A stretch of 64,000 nt of DNA, from NCBI GenBank assembly GCA_964242735.1, contig CAXTAK010000017.1:1-64000 (forward strand), in the 5' to 3' direction. This stretch comes from CADCUY01 sp964242735. GTDB lineage: Bacteria > Actinomycetota > Actinomycetes > Actinomycetales > Quadrisphaeraceae. The stretch's first letter is position 1. Every line of letters begins with the position of its first letter. A program made the position numbers and the translations under genes. The notes beneath the pieces were generated by a model. That model was not told the DNA's origin. It did not search any database and worked only from the letters and a program-made list of their open reading frames with translations. This document shows positions 16,388-25,198 of this stretch, piece after piece.

Positions 16388-17386
16388 TCAGCCCGTCAGC
16401 ACCGCCAGGGCCGCCCGGGTGGCGGCGTACCCGGGCACGGTGATCATCGGTGGCCGCTCGTGCACGGACACGTCGCGCTCGACCGCCTCCCACGAGGCGG
16501 CGAGACCTGGTGCACCCACCCCGCCGGGGTCGTGGGCGCGCACGAACTGCGTGAGGCGGCCTGTCGGAGCGGCCCGGTCGTGCACCGGTGGGGTCCGCGA
16601 GAGCACGGTCGCCAGCACCTGCGCGGCCATCCGGCCCAGCGCCGCGGTGTCCTGGTGCTGGTGGGAGCGGTTCCCCAGGTCCACCTGGGCGATCGCGTCG
16701 AGCCCGACCAGTTGGAGCGCGTCCATGAGCATCCCCACCTCCACGCCGTACCCGGAGACGAAGGGCAGACGCTCCAGCAGGGTGCGTCGGGCCGCGTACT
16801 CCCCGGCGAGGGGCTGCACGAGCCCGGCGAGGTCCGGCGCCAGCCGGTTGAGCAGGGGGCGGGCCACCAGCTCCGTCACCCGGCCCCCGGAGGTGGCCCC
16901 ACCACCGGCCAGCGGCCGGTCGTAGCAGCCCTTCACGAGCTGGACCGCCGAGGTGCACAGCAGGGGGCCGAGCAGTCCGGTGACCAGGTCGGGGTGGGGG
17001 TCGGTGAGGTCGGCGTCCACGAAGACCACGACGTCGCCGCGGGTGACGGCCAGGGACTTCCAGAGCACCTCGCCCTTGCCGGGCGCGGAGCCGACCTCGG
17101 GCAGGACGTCGTCGCGGTGGTGGACGGTCGCGCCGGCGTCCCGGGCGATGCGCGCGGTGTCGTCGCTGGAGCCGGAGTCCATCACCACGACCTCGTCGAC
17201 CAGCCCGGTGCGCTCCCCGAGGGCGACCACCACGTCCACCACGCTGCCCACGGTGGCCGCCTCGTCGAGGGCGGGCAGCACCACGCTGACGCTGGTGGCG
17301 CCCTTGCACGCCTCCAGCACGGCCAGTGGCCAGTCCCGGGTGCGCGAGCTGCGCCGGTGGTACCAGTCCCGCACGTGTGGCTGCAC
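16388..17386 (-). CDS. gpgS: Glucosyl-3-phosphoglycerate synthase
   Basis: This is a 332-residue GT-A fold glycosyltransferase (family GT81). It joins glucose from an NDP-glucose donor to 3-phosphoglycerate, making the precursor of glucosylglycerate. Landmarks are VSVVLPALDEAATVGSVV, VMDSGSSDDT, GKGEVLWKSL and the metal-binding FVDADLTDPHPDLV. YDRPL, LVQPLAGEYAARR and GYGVEVGMLMDAL follow in the order expected for GpgS. I start at the GTG at 17386 (QPHVRDWYHRRSS) because homologues begin with this WF/WY-RS segment. Glucosylglycerate serves as an osmolyte or as a primer of methylglucose polysaccharides. No phosphatase partner lies beside it. Confidence 0.9.
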   Translation of the reverse strand: MQPHVRDWYHRRSSRTRDWPLAVLEACKGATSVSVVLPALDEAATVGSVVDVVVALGERTGLVDEVVVMDSGSSDDTARIARDAGATVHHRDDVLPEVGSAPGKGEVLWKSLAVTRGDVVVFVDADLTDPHPDLVTGLLGPLLCTSAVQLVKGCYDRPLAGGGATSGGRVTELVARPLLNRLAPDLAGLVQPLAGEYAARRTLLERLPFVSGYGVEVGMLMDALQLVGLDAIAQVDLGNRSHQHQDTAALGRMAAQVLATVLSRTPPVHDRAAPTGRLTQFVRAHDPGGVGAPGLAASWEAVERDVSVHERPPMITVPGYAATRAALAVLTG

Positions 17387-17640
17387 GGCACGCAGGATGC
17401 AGCCCGACGGCCAGCAGCGCCAGAGCCCGCGGCCGACCGGTGGACGCGGCCCCGCGCGGTCACCGCACCGCCACCCCTCCGCCACCGCGCCGCCACCCCT
17501 CCGTCACTCCGGGAGCCACCGCCGCCCGGGTGAGCCCGTCGCCCGGGCGTTTGACCGCCCACCGGCCCGGGTACCGCGACACAGACGCCCCGCTCCCGCC
17601 GCCCGGGCGCTGGCCCGAGCCGCTGACGTGGAGGACCCCC

Positions 17641-18090
17641 GTGGACGACGCGCACCAGGTCCTCCTGCGCGAGGTCCGCGGGGGTACGGGCGGCGCCCTG
17701 CGCCTGCCCCACGAGGCCGAGGCGGTCCCCGGGGCGCGGCGAGCGCTGAGCCGGGAGCTGCGTCGCGCCGGGGTCTGCCCGGAGGTGCGTGACGACGTCG
17801 CGCTGGTCGTCTCGGAGCTGCTCGGCAACGCCGTCCGCCACGCACCGCCCACGGATGAGGGGGGCGTGCTGCTGCGCTGGACCGTCGGCGAGGGCTCCGT
17901 CGACGTCGCGGTCGTCGACGGCGGTGGGGGTCCGGTGCGCGTCACCCACGCCGGGCCGGGCGCCGTCGGCGGGCGGGGCATGCAGCTGGTGGACTCCCTC
18001 GCGCGGGCGTGGGGCACCGCGGACGAGGGCCAGGGCCGCCGCGCCGTGTGGGCCAGCATCACCACGGGTCCGCTCCCCCTCGTCGGCTGA
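17641..18090 (+). CDS. RsbW-like anti-sigma/regulatory ATP-binding protein
   Basis: This is a 149-residue GHKL-type ATP-binding domain of the RsbW/HATPase_c_2 class. It has the N-box DDVALVVSELLGNAVRHA and the G-boxes VAVVDGGGGPVRV and VGGRGMQLVDSLARAWG. Single-domain proteins of this kind act as anti-sigma factors or serine kinases in partner-switching circuits, often with SpoIIE-type phosphatases; one such phosphatase is encoded at 31996. The GTG start at 17641 was chosen because sequence upstream in frame is low-complexity. No anti-anti-sigma gene lies nearby, so the partner is unknown. Confidence 0.75.
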   Translation: MDDAHQVLLREVRGGTGGALRLPHEAEAVPGARRALSRELRRAGVCPEVRDDVALVVSELLGNAVRHAPPTDEGGVLLRWTVGEGSVDVAVVDGGGGPVRVTHAGPGAVGGRGMQLVDSLARAWGTADEGQGRRAVWASITTGPLPLVG

Positions 18091-18146
18091 GCTGCCTCGT
18101 CGGCTGAGGGCGGTCCCGCCTCGTCGTGGTCTGCGATCCTGGCGCG

Positions 18147-19103
18147 GTGACCGAGACCACCGTGACCGACGCCGCCGTGACCCCCGAGCGGCCCACCGCT
18201 CAGGTGCCCGTCGTGGGGCAGCGCGAACCCTGCCCGTGCGGGTCCGGCAAGCGCTACAAGATGTGCCACGGCCGCGCCGGGCGCGCCGCGGCGGCCACCG
18301 TCGTCCTGCGCCCCTACCGCGGTCTGCCCGCCGAGCCCGACTGGGTGGCCCTGCGCGAGATTGTGCCGGCGGCCACCGCGGGCGTGGTCCTGCGTGATGG
18401 CGCGGATGGCGCGGAGAGCCCGCGCGTCACCGTGGCGAGCGCCCTGCCCGGTGGGCAGCGGGCGCTGCGCCGCGACGACGGTCAGGTGGTCGTCGCGCTG
18501 CGGGGCGCAGCGGGCTCGGGCGACGCCAGCCGCCACGCCGCGGCCGCGCTGCAGGCCGCGCTCACGACCGCGCCGGGCGAGGAGGTGCTGGTCCCCGGCC
18601 AGGTCGGGCGGGGTCCCCGGCTCCAGGACCTCCTCGACGTCACCGCCCCCTTCGAGGTGGTGGTGCACCAGGACGACTCCTGGTCGGCCCTCGACGGCGA
18701 CGGCGACGGCGACGGCGACGGGGACCCCGTGGAGGGTGTCGTGCCCACGGTGCGCCTGGACGGCGTCGAGGCCGCGTACTGGGCGCAGGTCGGCGTCCGC
18801 CGCCACCTGCGGTGGGTGCTGCCGGAGGACGAGCAGCCACTGCTCGACGCCCTCGCCCGCCTGCACGTGGCCGGGGCGCTCACCGTCGGCGGCGGCAGCC
18901 GCTACCTCGGCGCCTTCCGCGCCTGCGGCCTGCTGGTGCCGGTGTGGGACCTCGCGCCGGACGCCGAGGCCGCCGACCTCGAGACCCCCACCCGGGTGCT
19001 GCGGACCGCCCTGGACGAGGCGCTGAGCTCGACGCAGCCGCTGGACGACGCGCAGCGGCGCGCCCGCGCGGGGGTCGTCGCCCGCCAGGTCACCCTGCGG
19101 TGA
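18147..19103 (+). CDS. SEC-C zinc-motif / DUF5926 family protein
   Basis: This is a 318-residue cytoplasmic protein. The N-terminal SEC-C motif (EPCPCGSGKRYKMCHG) binds zinc. The rest matches the DUF5926 family that is conserved in actinobacteria, whose function is not known. A run of five GACGGC-type repeats near 18703-18722 encodes DGDGDGDGD and could vary in length. The GTG at 18147 fits the family start. Its stop overlaps the prephenate dehydratase start (GTGA at 19100), so the two genes form a coupled pair. Confidence 0.8.
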   Translation: MTETTVTDAAVTPERPTAQVPVVGQREPCPCGSGKRYKMCHGRAGRAAAATVVLRPYRGLPAEPDWVALREIVPAATAGVVLRDGADGAESPRVTVASALPGGQRALRRDDGQVVVALRGAAGSGDASRHAAAALQAALTTAPGEEVLVPGQVGRGPRLQDLLDVTAPFEVVVHQDDSWSALDGDGDGDGDGDPVEGVVPTVRLDGVEAAYWAQVGVRRHLRWVLPEDEQPLLDALARLHVAGALTVGGGSRYLGAFRACGLLVPVWDLAPDAEAADLETPTRVLRTALDEALSSTQPLDDAQRRARAGVVARQVTLR

Positions 19104-20041
19104 ACCCGCGGTACGCCTACCTCGGCCCGGTGGGCACCTTCACCGAGTCGGCGCTGCTCCAGGTCGCCGGGCCCGTGCCCGGCGCCACCACCGATCGCCG
19201 GCCCTTCCCGAGCGTGGACGCCGCACTGGACGCCGTGCGCACTCGAGTGTGCGACGTGGCCGTGGTGCCCATCGAGAACTCCGTCGAGGGCGGGGTCAAC
19301 GCCACCCTCGACGCCCTCGCCGCCGGCCCGCCGCTGGTCCTCGTCGGTGAGGTCCTCGTGCCGGTCTCCTTCGTCCTCGCCGCCCGCCCGGGCACGGCGC
19401 TGGCGCAGGTCACCCGCGTCGCCAGCCACCCCCACGCCCTCGCGCAGTGCCGGAGCTGGCTCACCACCCACCTCCCGAGCGCGACCACCGCGGCGAGCCT
19501 GTCGACCTCGGCCGCGGCGCAGTCCCTCGCGGAGGGCGCCGCCGCGCACGACGCCGCGCTGTGCGCGCGGTCGGCGGCGGCCGCCTTCGGCCTCGACGTC
19601 CTCGCCGACGGCATCGCGGACCGCGCCGGGGCCGTCACGCGCTTCGTGCTCGTCGCCCGCCCCGGTGACCTGCCCGCCCCCACGGGCACCGACCGCACCA
19701 CCGTGGCCGCTCAGCTCCGCCGGGACCGCGCCGGCGCGCTGCTGGACCTGCTCGAGGAGTTCGCGACCCGCGGCGTGAACCTCACGCGCATCGAGTCGCG
19801 CCCCCTGGGCACCGAGCTCGGTCGGTACAGCTTCTCCCTCGACTGCGAGGGGCACGTCGCCGACCCGCGCGTGGGTGAGGCCCTGATGGGTCTGCGGCGG
19901 GTCACCGCCGACCTGCGCTTCCTCGGCTCCTACCCGCGCGCGGACCGCGTGGCCCCGACAGCGCCCCCAGGCACCACCGACGCCGACTTCGCCCGGGCGC
20001 GGGCCTGGCTCGACGCCGTCCGCGGGGGCACGGCCGGCTGA
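19100..20041 (+). CDS. pheA: Prephenate dehydratase
   Basis: This is a 313-residue enzyme that converts prephenate to phenylpyruvate in phenylalanine biosynthesis. The catalytic domain begins YAYLGPVGTFTESAL, continues VVPIENSVEGGVNATLD, and includes the VTRFVLVA segment with the conserved TRF. The C-terminal ACT domain (about 205-285) contains GVNLTRIESRPLG, where the ESRP motif gives feedback inhibition by phenylalanine. It has no chorismate mutase domain, as usual in actinobacteria. The GTG start overlaps the upstream stop. Its own stop lies inside a 23-base tandem repeat. Confidence 0.93.
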   Translation: MNPRYAYLGPVGTFTESALLQVAGPVPGATTDRRPFPSVDAALDAVRTRVCDVAVVPIENSVEGGVNATLDALAAGPPLVLVGEVLVPVSFVLAARPGTALAQVTRVASHPHALAQCRSWLTTHLPSATTAASLSTSAAAQSLAEGAAAHDAALCARSAAAAFGLDVLADGIADRAGAVTRFVLVARPGDLPAPTGTDRTTVAAQLRRDRAGALLDLLEEFATRGVNLTRIESRPLGTELGRYSFSLDCEGHVADPRVGEALMGLRRVTADLRFLGSYPRADRVAPTAPPGTTDADFARARAWLDAVRGGTAG

Positions 20042-20091
20042 GGCTGGAGGGGTCTGCCGGCTGAGGCTGGAGGGGTCTGCCGGCTGAGGCT
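20033..20091. repeat. 23-base tandem repeat at the pheA stop
   Basis: A 23-base unit beginning GCCGGCTGAGGCTGG occurs twice in full (20033-20055, 20056-20078) and once in part (20079-20091). The pheA stop codon lies in the first unit, and the stop of the convergent lipid kinase gene begins where the partial copy ends. The units contain in-frame TGA codons, so copy-number change would not lengthen PheA. Confidence 0.8.
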
Positions 20092-21293
20092 CAGCGACGC
20101 GCCGCGGCCTTCGCCGCCTCGACCTCCCCGGGGGCGGCCTCCTTCGCGCCGGAACCGGGCGTGACCCGCACCAGCAGCACCCGCTCGTCGACGCGCATCC
20201 GCAGCTCGCGCACGTCGCCGATGGGGTCACCGTCGAGCTGGGCCGGCAACGGGGTGTCGCTGACGAGCGTGATCTCCCGTGCCCGCCACGACTGCAGGCG
20301 CCCGTCGCCGCGGCGGTGGCCGGTGATGACCCGCCCGGTGACGTCCACCCACTGCGCGAGGTTCCGCGGGCCGATGGCCACGACGTCGAGCCACCCGTCG
20401 TCGACCTCGGCGTCGGGCAGCAGTGCCAGTCCACCCTGGAGGCGCCCGACGTTGCCGACGACCACGGTGCGCACCTTGCGGGTGTGGCTCTGCCCGTCGA
20501 TGGTCAGCTTCACGCGGGTGCGCGCGCCCCGCACGTGCTGCAGCCCCGAGAACACGTAGGCGGCGGGCCCCACGCGGGCCTTCAGCGCCTCCGGGGCGTT
20601 GGCCATGATCGCGGCGTCGAAGCCCATGCCCGCCATCACCAGGAACGCCCGCTCCTCGGGGCGCTCGCGCTCCTCGCCCGCGGCCCCGATGACGGTGACC
20701 CACCCGACGTCGACGGCGCGGTCCTCACCCGCCAGGGCCACCCGCGTCGCCGCGGCCGCGTCGCCCGGCGTCATCTCCGCGCCGCGGGGGGTCACGATCT
20801 CGAGGTTGCGGGCCAGGAGGTTGCCCGTGCCGGCCGGCACCAGCCCCAGCGGCACTCCCGTGCCGGCGAGGACCTGCCCGACGCAGCGCACCGTCCCGTC
20901 GCCCCCGCACGCCAGCACGATCTCCACCCCGGCCTCCAGGGCCTGGCGGGTCTGCCCGATGCCCGGGTCGTCCGCGGTGGTCTCCAGCCACAGCGGCGTG
21001 GCCCAGCCCGCGTCGGCGGCGCCGCGCTCGATGGCGGCGCGCAGCGGCCCGACGTCCTCGAACTTGCTCGGGTTGACCACGACGGCGGCCAGCGGCCGTG
21101 GGGGCGCCCCGGCGGCGTCCTCCGGGGCGTACGCCTCCTCCACCGCCGCGGCGACCGAGGCCCGCCGGGTGGCGTCGAGCTCGCGGCGGTGGCCCGAGCG
21201 GCGGAGCGCGACCGCGACGCTGACCACGACGGCGACGATCGCGAGCACCACCGCCACCAGGAGCAGCACGTCGGTGGCGGTGAGGGCGAACAC
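20091..21293 (-). CDS. Diacylglycerol kinase-like lipid kinase
   Basis: This is a 400-residue lipid kinase of the DAGK/YegS/BmrU type, which phosphorylates diacylglycerol or a related lipid at the membrane. One N-terminal hydrophobic segment (about 5-32) anchors it. The catalytic domain has AAVVVNPSKFED, the nucleotide loop ACGGDGTVRCVGQ and GLVPAGTGNLLARNL. The C-terminal beta-rich domain contains GMGFDAAIM and LDGDPIGD. It is convergent with pheA and divergent from serS. The exact lipid substrate cannot be read from sequence. Confidence 0.88.
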   Translation of the reverse strand: MFALTATDVLLLVAVVLAIVAVVVSVAVALRRSGHRRELDATRRASVAAAVEEAYAPEDAAGAPPRPLAAVVVNPSKFEDVGPLRAAIERGAADAGWATPLWLETTADDPGIGQTRQALEAGVEIVLACGGDGTVRCVGQVLAGTGVPLGLVPAGTGNLLARNLEIVTPRGAEMTPGDAAAATRVALAGEDRAVDVGWVTVIGAAGEERERPEERAFLVMAGMGFDAAIMANAPEALKARVGPAAYVFSGLQHVRGARTRVKLTIDGQSHTRKVRTVVVGNVGRLQGGLALLPDAEVDDGWLDVVAIGPRNLAQWVDVTGRVITGHRRGDGRLQSWRAREITLVSDTPLPAQLDGDPIGDVRELRMRVDERVLLVRVTPGSGAKEAAPGEVEAAKAAARR

Positions 21294-21373
21294 CAGCGAA
21301 CGGTATCGACGCCGCCCGGTGCGCGTGGCGCCGCCGTAGGGTTGCCCGTCGTGGTCAGCCCGTGGACGTGTCC

Positions 21374-22639
21374 GTGATCGACGTCAAGCTCCTGCGCGAT
21401 GACCCCGAGGCCGTCCGCGCCAGCCAGCGGGCCCGAGGGGCCGACGAGGGCCTGGTCGACTCCGCCGCGACCCTGGACGCCGAGCGCCGCGCCGCCACGG
21501 CCGCGGCGGAGTCGCTGCGCGCGGAGCAGAAGGCGCTCGGCCGGGGCGTGGCGAGCTCCCGGGGTGACGAGCGCACCGCGCTGGTCGAGCGCGGTCGGGC
21601 CCTCGCGGGCCGGGTCAAGGACGCCGCGGCGAGCGCCGAGGACCTCGGCGTGCGCTTCGAGGCCGCCCTGGGGGCGCTGGCGAACGTGGTCGCGCCCGGG
21701 GTGCCCGCGGGTGGGGAGGACGACTTCGTGGTGCTGCGCGAGGTCGGGCAGCGGGGCGTCTTCGAGCACCCCGTGCGCGACCACCTGGAGATCGGGGAGG
21801 GACTGCGCGCCATCGACGTCGAGCGCGGCGCGAAGGTCTCGGGCTCGCGCTTCTACTTCCTCACCGGGGTCGGGGCGCGCCTGGAGCTCGCCCTGCTGAA
21901 CCTCGCGGTGGCGACCGCGCTCGAGGCGGGCTTCACCCCGATGATCACCCCCACGCTGGTGCGCCCGCAGGTCATGGCCGGCACCGGGTACCTGGGGGCC
22001 CACGCCAGCGAGGTGTACCACCTGCCGGCCGACGACCTGTACCTCGTGGGCACCTCCGAGGTCGCGCTCGCCGGGTACCACGCCGACGAGGTGCTCGACC
22101 TGTCCGACGGTCCGCTGCGCTACGCCGGATGGTCGGCGTGCTACCGCCGCGAGGCCGGCTCCTACGGCCGTGACACCCGCGGCATCATCCGGGTGCACCA
22201 GTTCCACAAGGTCGAGATGTTCAGCTTCGCCCGCGTGGAGGACGCCGAGGCCGAGCACCAGCGCCTGCTCGCGTGGGAGGAGGGGATGCTGGCCGCCGTG
22301 GAGCTGCCGTACCGCGTCATCGAGACCGCGGCCGGTGACCTCGGGGCCTCCGCGGCCCGCAAGTACGACTGCGAGGCGTGGCTGCCCTCGCAGTCGCGCT
22401 ACCTCGAGCTGACCTCGACGTCGAACTGCACGACCTTCCAGGCGCGGCGCCTGGGCATCCGCGAGAAGGGGCCGGACGGCGCCAACCGCCCGGTGGCGAC
22501 GTTGAACGGCACCCTGGCCACGACCCGCTGGCTGGTGGCGATCCTGGAGAACCACCAGCGCGCCGACGGCTCGGTGCACGTGCCGGCCGCGCTGCGGCCG
22601 CACCTGCAGGGCCTGGCGGAGCTCACCCCGCCGGCCTGA
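21374..22639 (+). CDS. serS: Serine--tRNA ligase
   Basis: This is a class II aminoacyl-tRNA synthetase of about 421 residues that charges tRNA-Ser. The N-terminal coiled-coil arm (about 30-105) binds the long variable arm of the tRNA. Motif 2 reads CYRREAGSYGRDTRGIIRVHQF. Motif 3 covers the C-terminal part, with LTSTSNCTTFQARRL and ATLNGT. I favour the GTG at 21374 (VIDVKLLRDDPEAVR) because homologues start there; GTG codons at 21362 and 21368 are alternatives. No T-box leader is visible upstream. Confidence 0.95.
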   Translation: MIDVKLLRDDPEAVRASQRARGADEGLVDSAATLDAERRAATAAAESLRAEQKALGRGVASSRGDERTALVERGRALAGRVKDAAASAEDLGVRFEAALGALANVVAPGVPAGGEDDFVVLREVGQRGVFEHPVRDHLEIGEGLRAIDVERGAKVSGSRFYFLTGVGARLELALLNLAVATALEAGFTPMITPTLVRPQVMAGTGYLGAHASEVYHLPADDLYLVGTSEVALAGYHADEVLDLSDGPLRYAGWSACYRREAGSYGRDTRGIIRVHQFHKVEMFSFARVEDAEAEHQRLLAWEEGMLAAVELPYRVIETAAGDLGASAARKYDCEAWLPSQSRYLELTSTSNCTTFQARRLGIREKGPDGANRPVATLNGTLATTRWLVAILENHQRADGSVHVPAALRPHLQGLAELTPPA

Positions 22640-22648
22640 GGTGGCCGG

Positions 22649-23236
22649 TCAGCGGTCGAGCAGCGCCGCCAGGTCCACGGGCACCCCGTCACCGACGGGC
22701 ACGGTGAGGGGCTCGCCCCACGGCTGGCGCGACGACGGACGTGCACCCGTCGTCGCGCGGGGCGGTGTGCACCACGACCTGGCGGCGCGGGACGTCGACC
22801 ACCCGGTACGCCGCGACGCGGGCGCCGCCGCAGGCGCGGGCCCTGATCGAGAGGTCCCTGCGACCGCTCACGGCCACCTCGACGGCCAGGGCGGTGGTCG
22901 TGCGAAATCCCCGCTCCACGTCTGCGACGACGGCCGAGTCGGGCTCCGGCATCGACGACGGGCCAGCCGCCAGCGGGCTCTGCGGCAGCAGGACCCACGG
23001 CTCGGGCAGCCGGGGAACCGGGTACCGGTCCAGGACCGCGATGACGAACCCGTGCTCCGGTCCTTGCGGGCCCACCTCGACCAGCACCCCCTCCAGCAGC
23101 TCGACCGGTGCACCCTCGAGGAGCCCGGCGTCGACCATCGCCTCGTACGTCTCGCGCGTCGACCCGCGTCGACCCGCGTCGACCCGCGTCGACCCGCGCC
23201 AGGGCGCGGTGCGCCGGTGACCTCCTGCTGCGTCAT
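22649..23236 (-). pseudogene. Uma2-family nuclease-fold gene, frameshifted twice
   Basis: On the minus strand the body reads MVDAGLLEGAPVELLEGVLVEVGPQGPEH, then PEPDSAVVADVERG, LAVEVAVSG and AAYRVVDVPRRQVVV. This is the Uma2 (DUF820) restriction-endonuclease-like fold that is very common in actinobacteria. The likely start, ATG at 23236 (MTQQEV), is out of frame with the body because of four 10-base repeats in between. Near 22735 another shift moves the end (GEPLTVPVGDGVPVDLAALLDR) into a third frame, with its stop at 22649. With two shifts it is probably dead. Catalytic residues are not assigned. Confidence 0.65.
23158..23197. repeat. Four tandem copies of a 10-base unit
   Basis: The unit GTCGACCCGC is repeated four times without a mismatch. 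It lies in the 5' part of the Uma2-like gene. Because ten is not a multiple of three, each copy gained or lost changes the reading frame. With four copies the start and body are out of frame; two or five copies would restore the frame at this point. Confidence 0.85.
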
Positions 23237-23239
23237 GAC

Positions 23240-23461
23240 GACGGGGTGGGGCGGCCAGCGGGCCCGCCCTCGGCGTCGAGCCGGGCGAGCAGGGCGGGCG
23301 CGGCCCTTCTCGCCCCCGCCGTAGAGGGCGAACACCCGGCCGGCGCGGAAGGTGGGCCGCCCGTGCGCCTCGACCTCGGTGGCCCCGGGGAGGAGCATCG
23401 CCAGAGCGCGGAGCCGCGCCAGCACCGGGTCGTCATCGTCGTACATCCGCGGGTGTGCCAC
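23240..23461 (-). pseudogene. MmcQ/YjbR-family N-terminal fragment
   Basis: From a GTG at 23461 the minus strand reads MYDDDDPVLARLRALAMLLPG, then ATEVEAHGRPTFRAGRVFALYGGG. This is the start of a MmcQ/YjbR-type (DUF419) DNA-binding-fold protein. After GGGEKG the frame breaks and the remaining two thirds of the family sequence are missing, replaced by the start of the Uma2-like gene. It is a truncated remnant. Together with its neighbour it marks a decay spot between serS and the polyol operon. Confidence 0.6.
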
Positions 23462-23541
23462 GGCTGCAGCCCGGTGGAGCGCCGGCGCGGGGGGAAGGGG
23501 CGTCATCCCCGCGGCGGGCCGTAAGGTGCCGCCACCCGCTC

Positions 23542-23561
23542 AGCGGATGCCGCTGTCCGCT
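23542..23561. promoter_or_regulatory. Possible operator before mannitol dehydrogenase
   Basis: An inverted repeat AGCGGA-N8-TCCGCT lies about 20 bases before the start of the mannitol dehydrogenase gene. It could be a repressor site, but the arms are short and GC-rich, so chance is possible. Confidence 0.3.
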
Positions 23562-23582
23562 CGACGACCGCAGGAGCCCCCG

Positions 23583-25064
23583 TTGACGACACCGACGCCG
23601 CTGTCCACCGCCACCCTCGCCGACCTCGACCCGTCGGTGGCGGTGCCGACGTACGACCGCGGCGCGGTGACCACGGGCGTCGTCCACATCGGGGTGGGCG
23701 GGTTCCACCGGGCGCACCAGGCCATGTACCTCGACGCCCTCATGCGGGCCGGCCGGGCCATGGAGTACGGCATCTGCGGGGTGGGGCTGCTGCCCGGCGA
23801 CGCGAGGATGCGCGACGCCCTGCGGGCGCAGGACGGGCTGTACACGCTGGTGCTCAAGCACCCCGACGGCACCCTCGAGCCCCGGGTCATCGGATCGATC
23901 ACCGAGTACCTCTTCGCCCCCGACGACCCCGAGGCGGTGGTGGAGAAGATGGCCGACCCCGCGACCCGCATCGTGTCCCTGACCGTCACCGAGGGCGGGT
24001 ACAGCACCGACCCGGTCACCGGCGAGTTCGCCCCGGGCCCGGCGGTGCTCGCCGACCTGGAGCCGGGCAGCACGCCGTCGACGACGTTCGGCCTGCTCAC
24101 CGAGGCCCTGGTCCGGCGCCGCGCGCGGGGCCTGGCGCCGTTCACCGTCATGTCCTGCGACAACCTGCAGGGCAACGGCCACCTGGCGCAGAGGGTGTTC
24201 ACCGCCTTCGCGACGCTGCGCGACGCCGAGCTCGGCGCGTGGGTGGGCAGCGAGGTGGCGTTCCCGAACTCCATGGTCGACCGCATCACCCCGGCCACCA
24301 CGCCGGAGGACGTCGGACTCGTCGCGGAGCGCTTCGGCATCGACGACGCCTGGCCGGTGGTGGCCGAGCCCTTCGCGCAGTGGGCGCTGGAGGACCGGTT
24401 CACCAGCGGCCGTCCGCCGCTGGAGGAGGTGGGGGTGCAGGTCGTCGACGACGTCGAGCCGTACGAGCTCATGAAGCTGCGGCTGCTCAACGCCAGCCAC
24501 CAGGCGCTGTGCTACGTCGGCCACCTCGCCGGGTACCGCCTGGTGCACGAGGTGTGCCAGGACGCGGTGTTCGCCGAGTTCCTCCTGGCCTACATGGACG
24601 CCGAGGCCACCCCCACCCTCCAGCCGGTGCCGGGGGTGGACCTCACCGACTACAAGCACACGCTGATCGAGCGGTTCTCCAACCCCGGGGTGCGCGACAC
24701 CGTCGCGCGGCTGTGCGCCGACAGCTCCGACCGCATCCCCACGTGGCTCCTGCCGGTGGTGCGCGCCAACCTCGCCTCGGGGGGGCCGGTGCGCCTGTCC
24801 GCGGCGGTCGTGGCGAGCTGGGCGCGCTACGCCGAGGGCGTCGACGAGCGCGGCGACGCGATCACCGTCGTCGACCGCCTCGCCGACCGCCTCGTGCCGC
24901 TCGCGCGGCGCCAGCGCACCGAGCCCCTGGCGTTCCTGAGCGACCGCGCCGTCTTCGGCGACCTGGCGGACGAGCCCCGCTTCGTCGAGGCGTACACCGA
25001 CGCCTTGCGCTCGCTGCACGAGCGCGGCGCCCGCGCCACGGTCGAGGCGCTGGTCCGCGGCTGA
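23583..25064 (+). CDS. Mannitol 2-dehydrogenase / polyol dehydrogenase
   Basis: This is a 493-residue long-chain polyol dehydrogenase that oxidises mannitol (or arabinitol or a hexuronate) to the ketose with NAD. The N-terminal Rossmann part reads VVHIGVGGFHRAHQAMYLD. The family signature with the catalytic Lys, Asn and His is KLRLLNASHQAL. SCDNLQGNG and PNSMVDRITP are further landmarks. I chose the TTG at 23583 because CAGGAG lies seven bases upstream and the sequence before it in frame is non-coding. It heads the polyol island, followed by a LacI regulator and an importer. Mannitol is the likeliest substrate, but arabinitol cannot be excluded. Confidence 0.88.
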   Translation: MTTPTPLSTATLADLDPSVAVPTYDRGAVTTGVVHIGVGGFHRAHQAMYLDALMRAGRAMEYGICGVGLLPGDARMRDALRAQDGLYTLVLKHPDGTLEPRVIGSITEYLFAPDDPEAVVEKMADPATRIVSLTVTEGGYSTDPVTGEFAPGPAVLADLEPGSTPSTTFGLLTEALVRRRARGLAPFTVMSCDNLQGNGHLAQRVFTAFATLRDAELGAWVGSEVAFPNSMVDRITPATTPEDVGLVAERFGIDDAWPVVAEPFAQWALEDRFTSGRPPLEEVGVQVVDDVEPYELMKLRLLNASHQALCYVGHLAGYRLVHEVCQDAVFAEFLLAYMDAEATPTLQPVPGVDLTDYKHTLIERFSNPGVRDTVARLCADSSDRIPTWLLPVVRANLASGGPVRLSAAVVASWARYAEGVDERGDAITVVDRLADRLVPLARRQRTEPLAFLSDRAVFGDLADEPRFVEAYTDALRSLHERGARATVEALVRG

Positions 25065-25130
25065 GACCGGCCGCGCCGCACCGGCCCGCGCGGCGTTACG
25101 CAACCGTGATCGCTCACCGGTGGTTATCCG

Positions 25131-25160
25131 TTGACAACGTTTGCACCCGGATCGCACACT
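25131..25160 (+). promoter_or_regulatory. Promoter with overlapping LacI-type operator
   Basis: TTGACA at 25131-25136 is a perfect -35 box, and CACACT at 25155-25160 is a weak -10 with an 18-base spacer. Overlapping the -35 at 25132-25145 is TGACAACGTTTGCA, an imperfect palindrome centred on CG. That is the usual form of LacI/GalR operators. The placement predicts autorepression of the LacI gene and probably of the downstream importer. Confidence 0.6.
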
Positions 25161-25198
25161 CACCCTGCACGAGACGACGACGTCGAGGGGTGGGCAGC

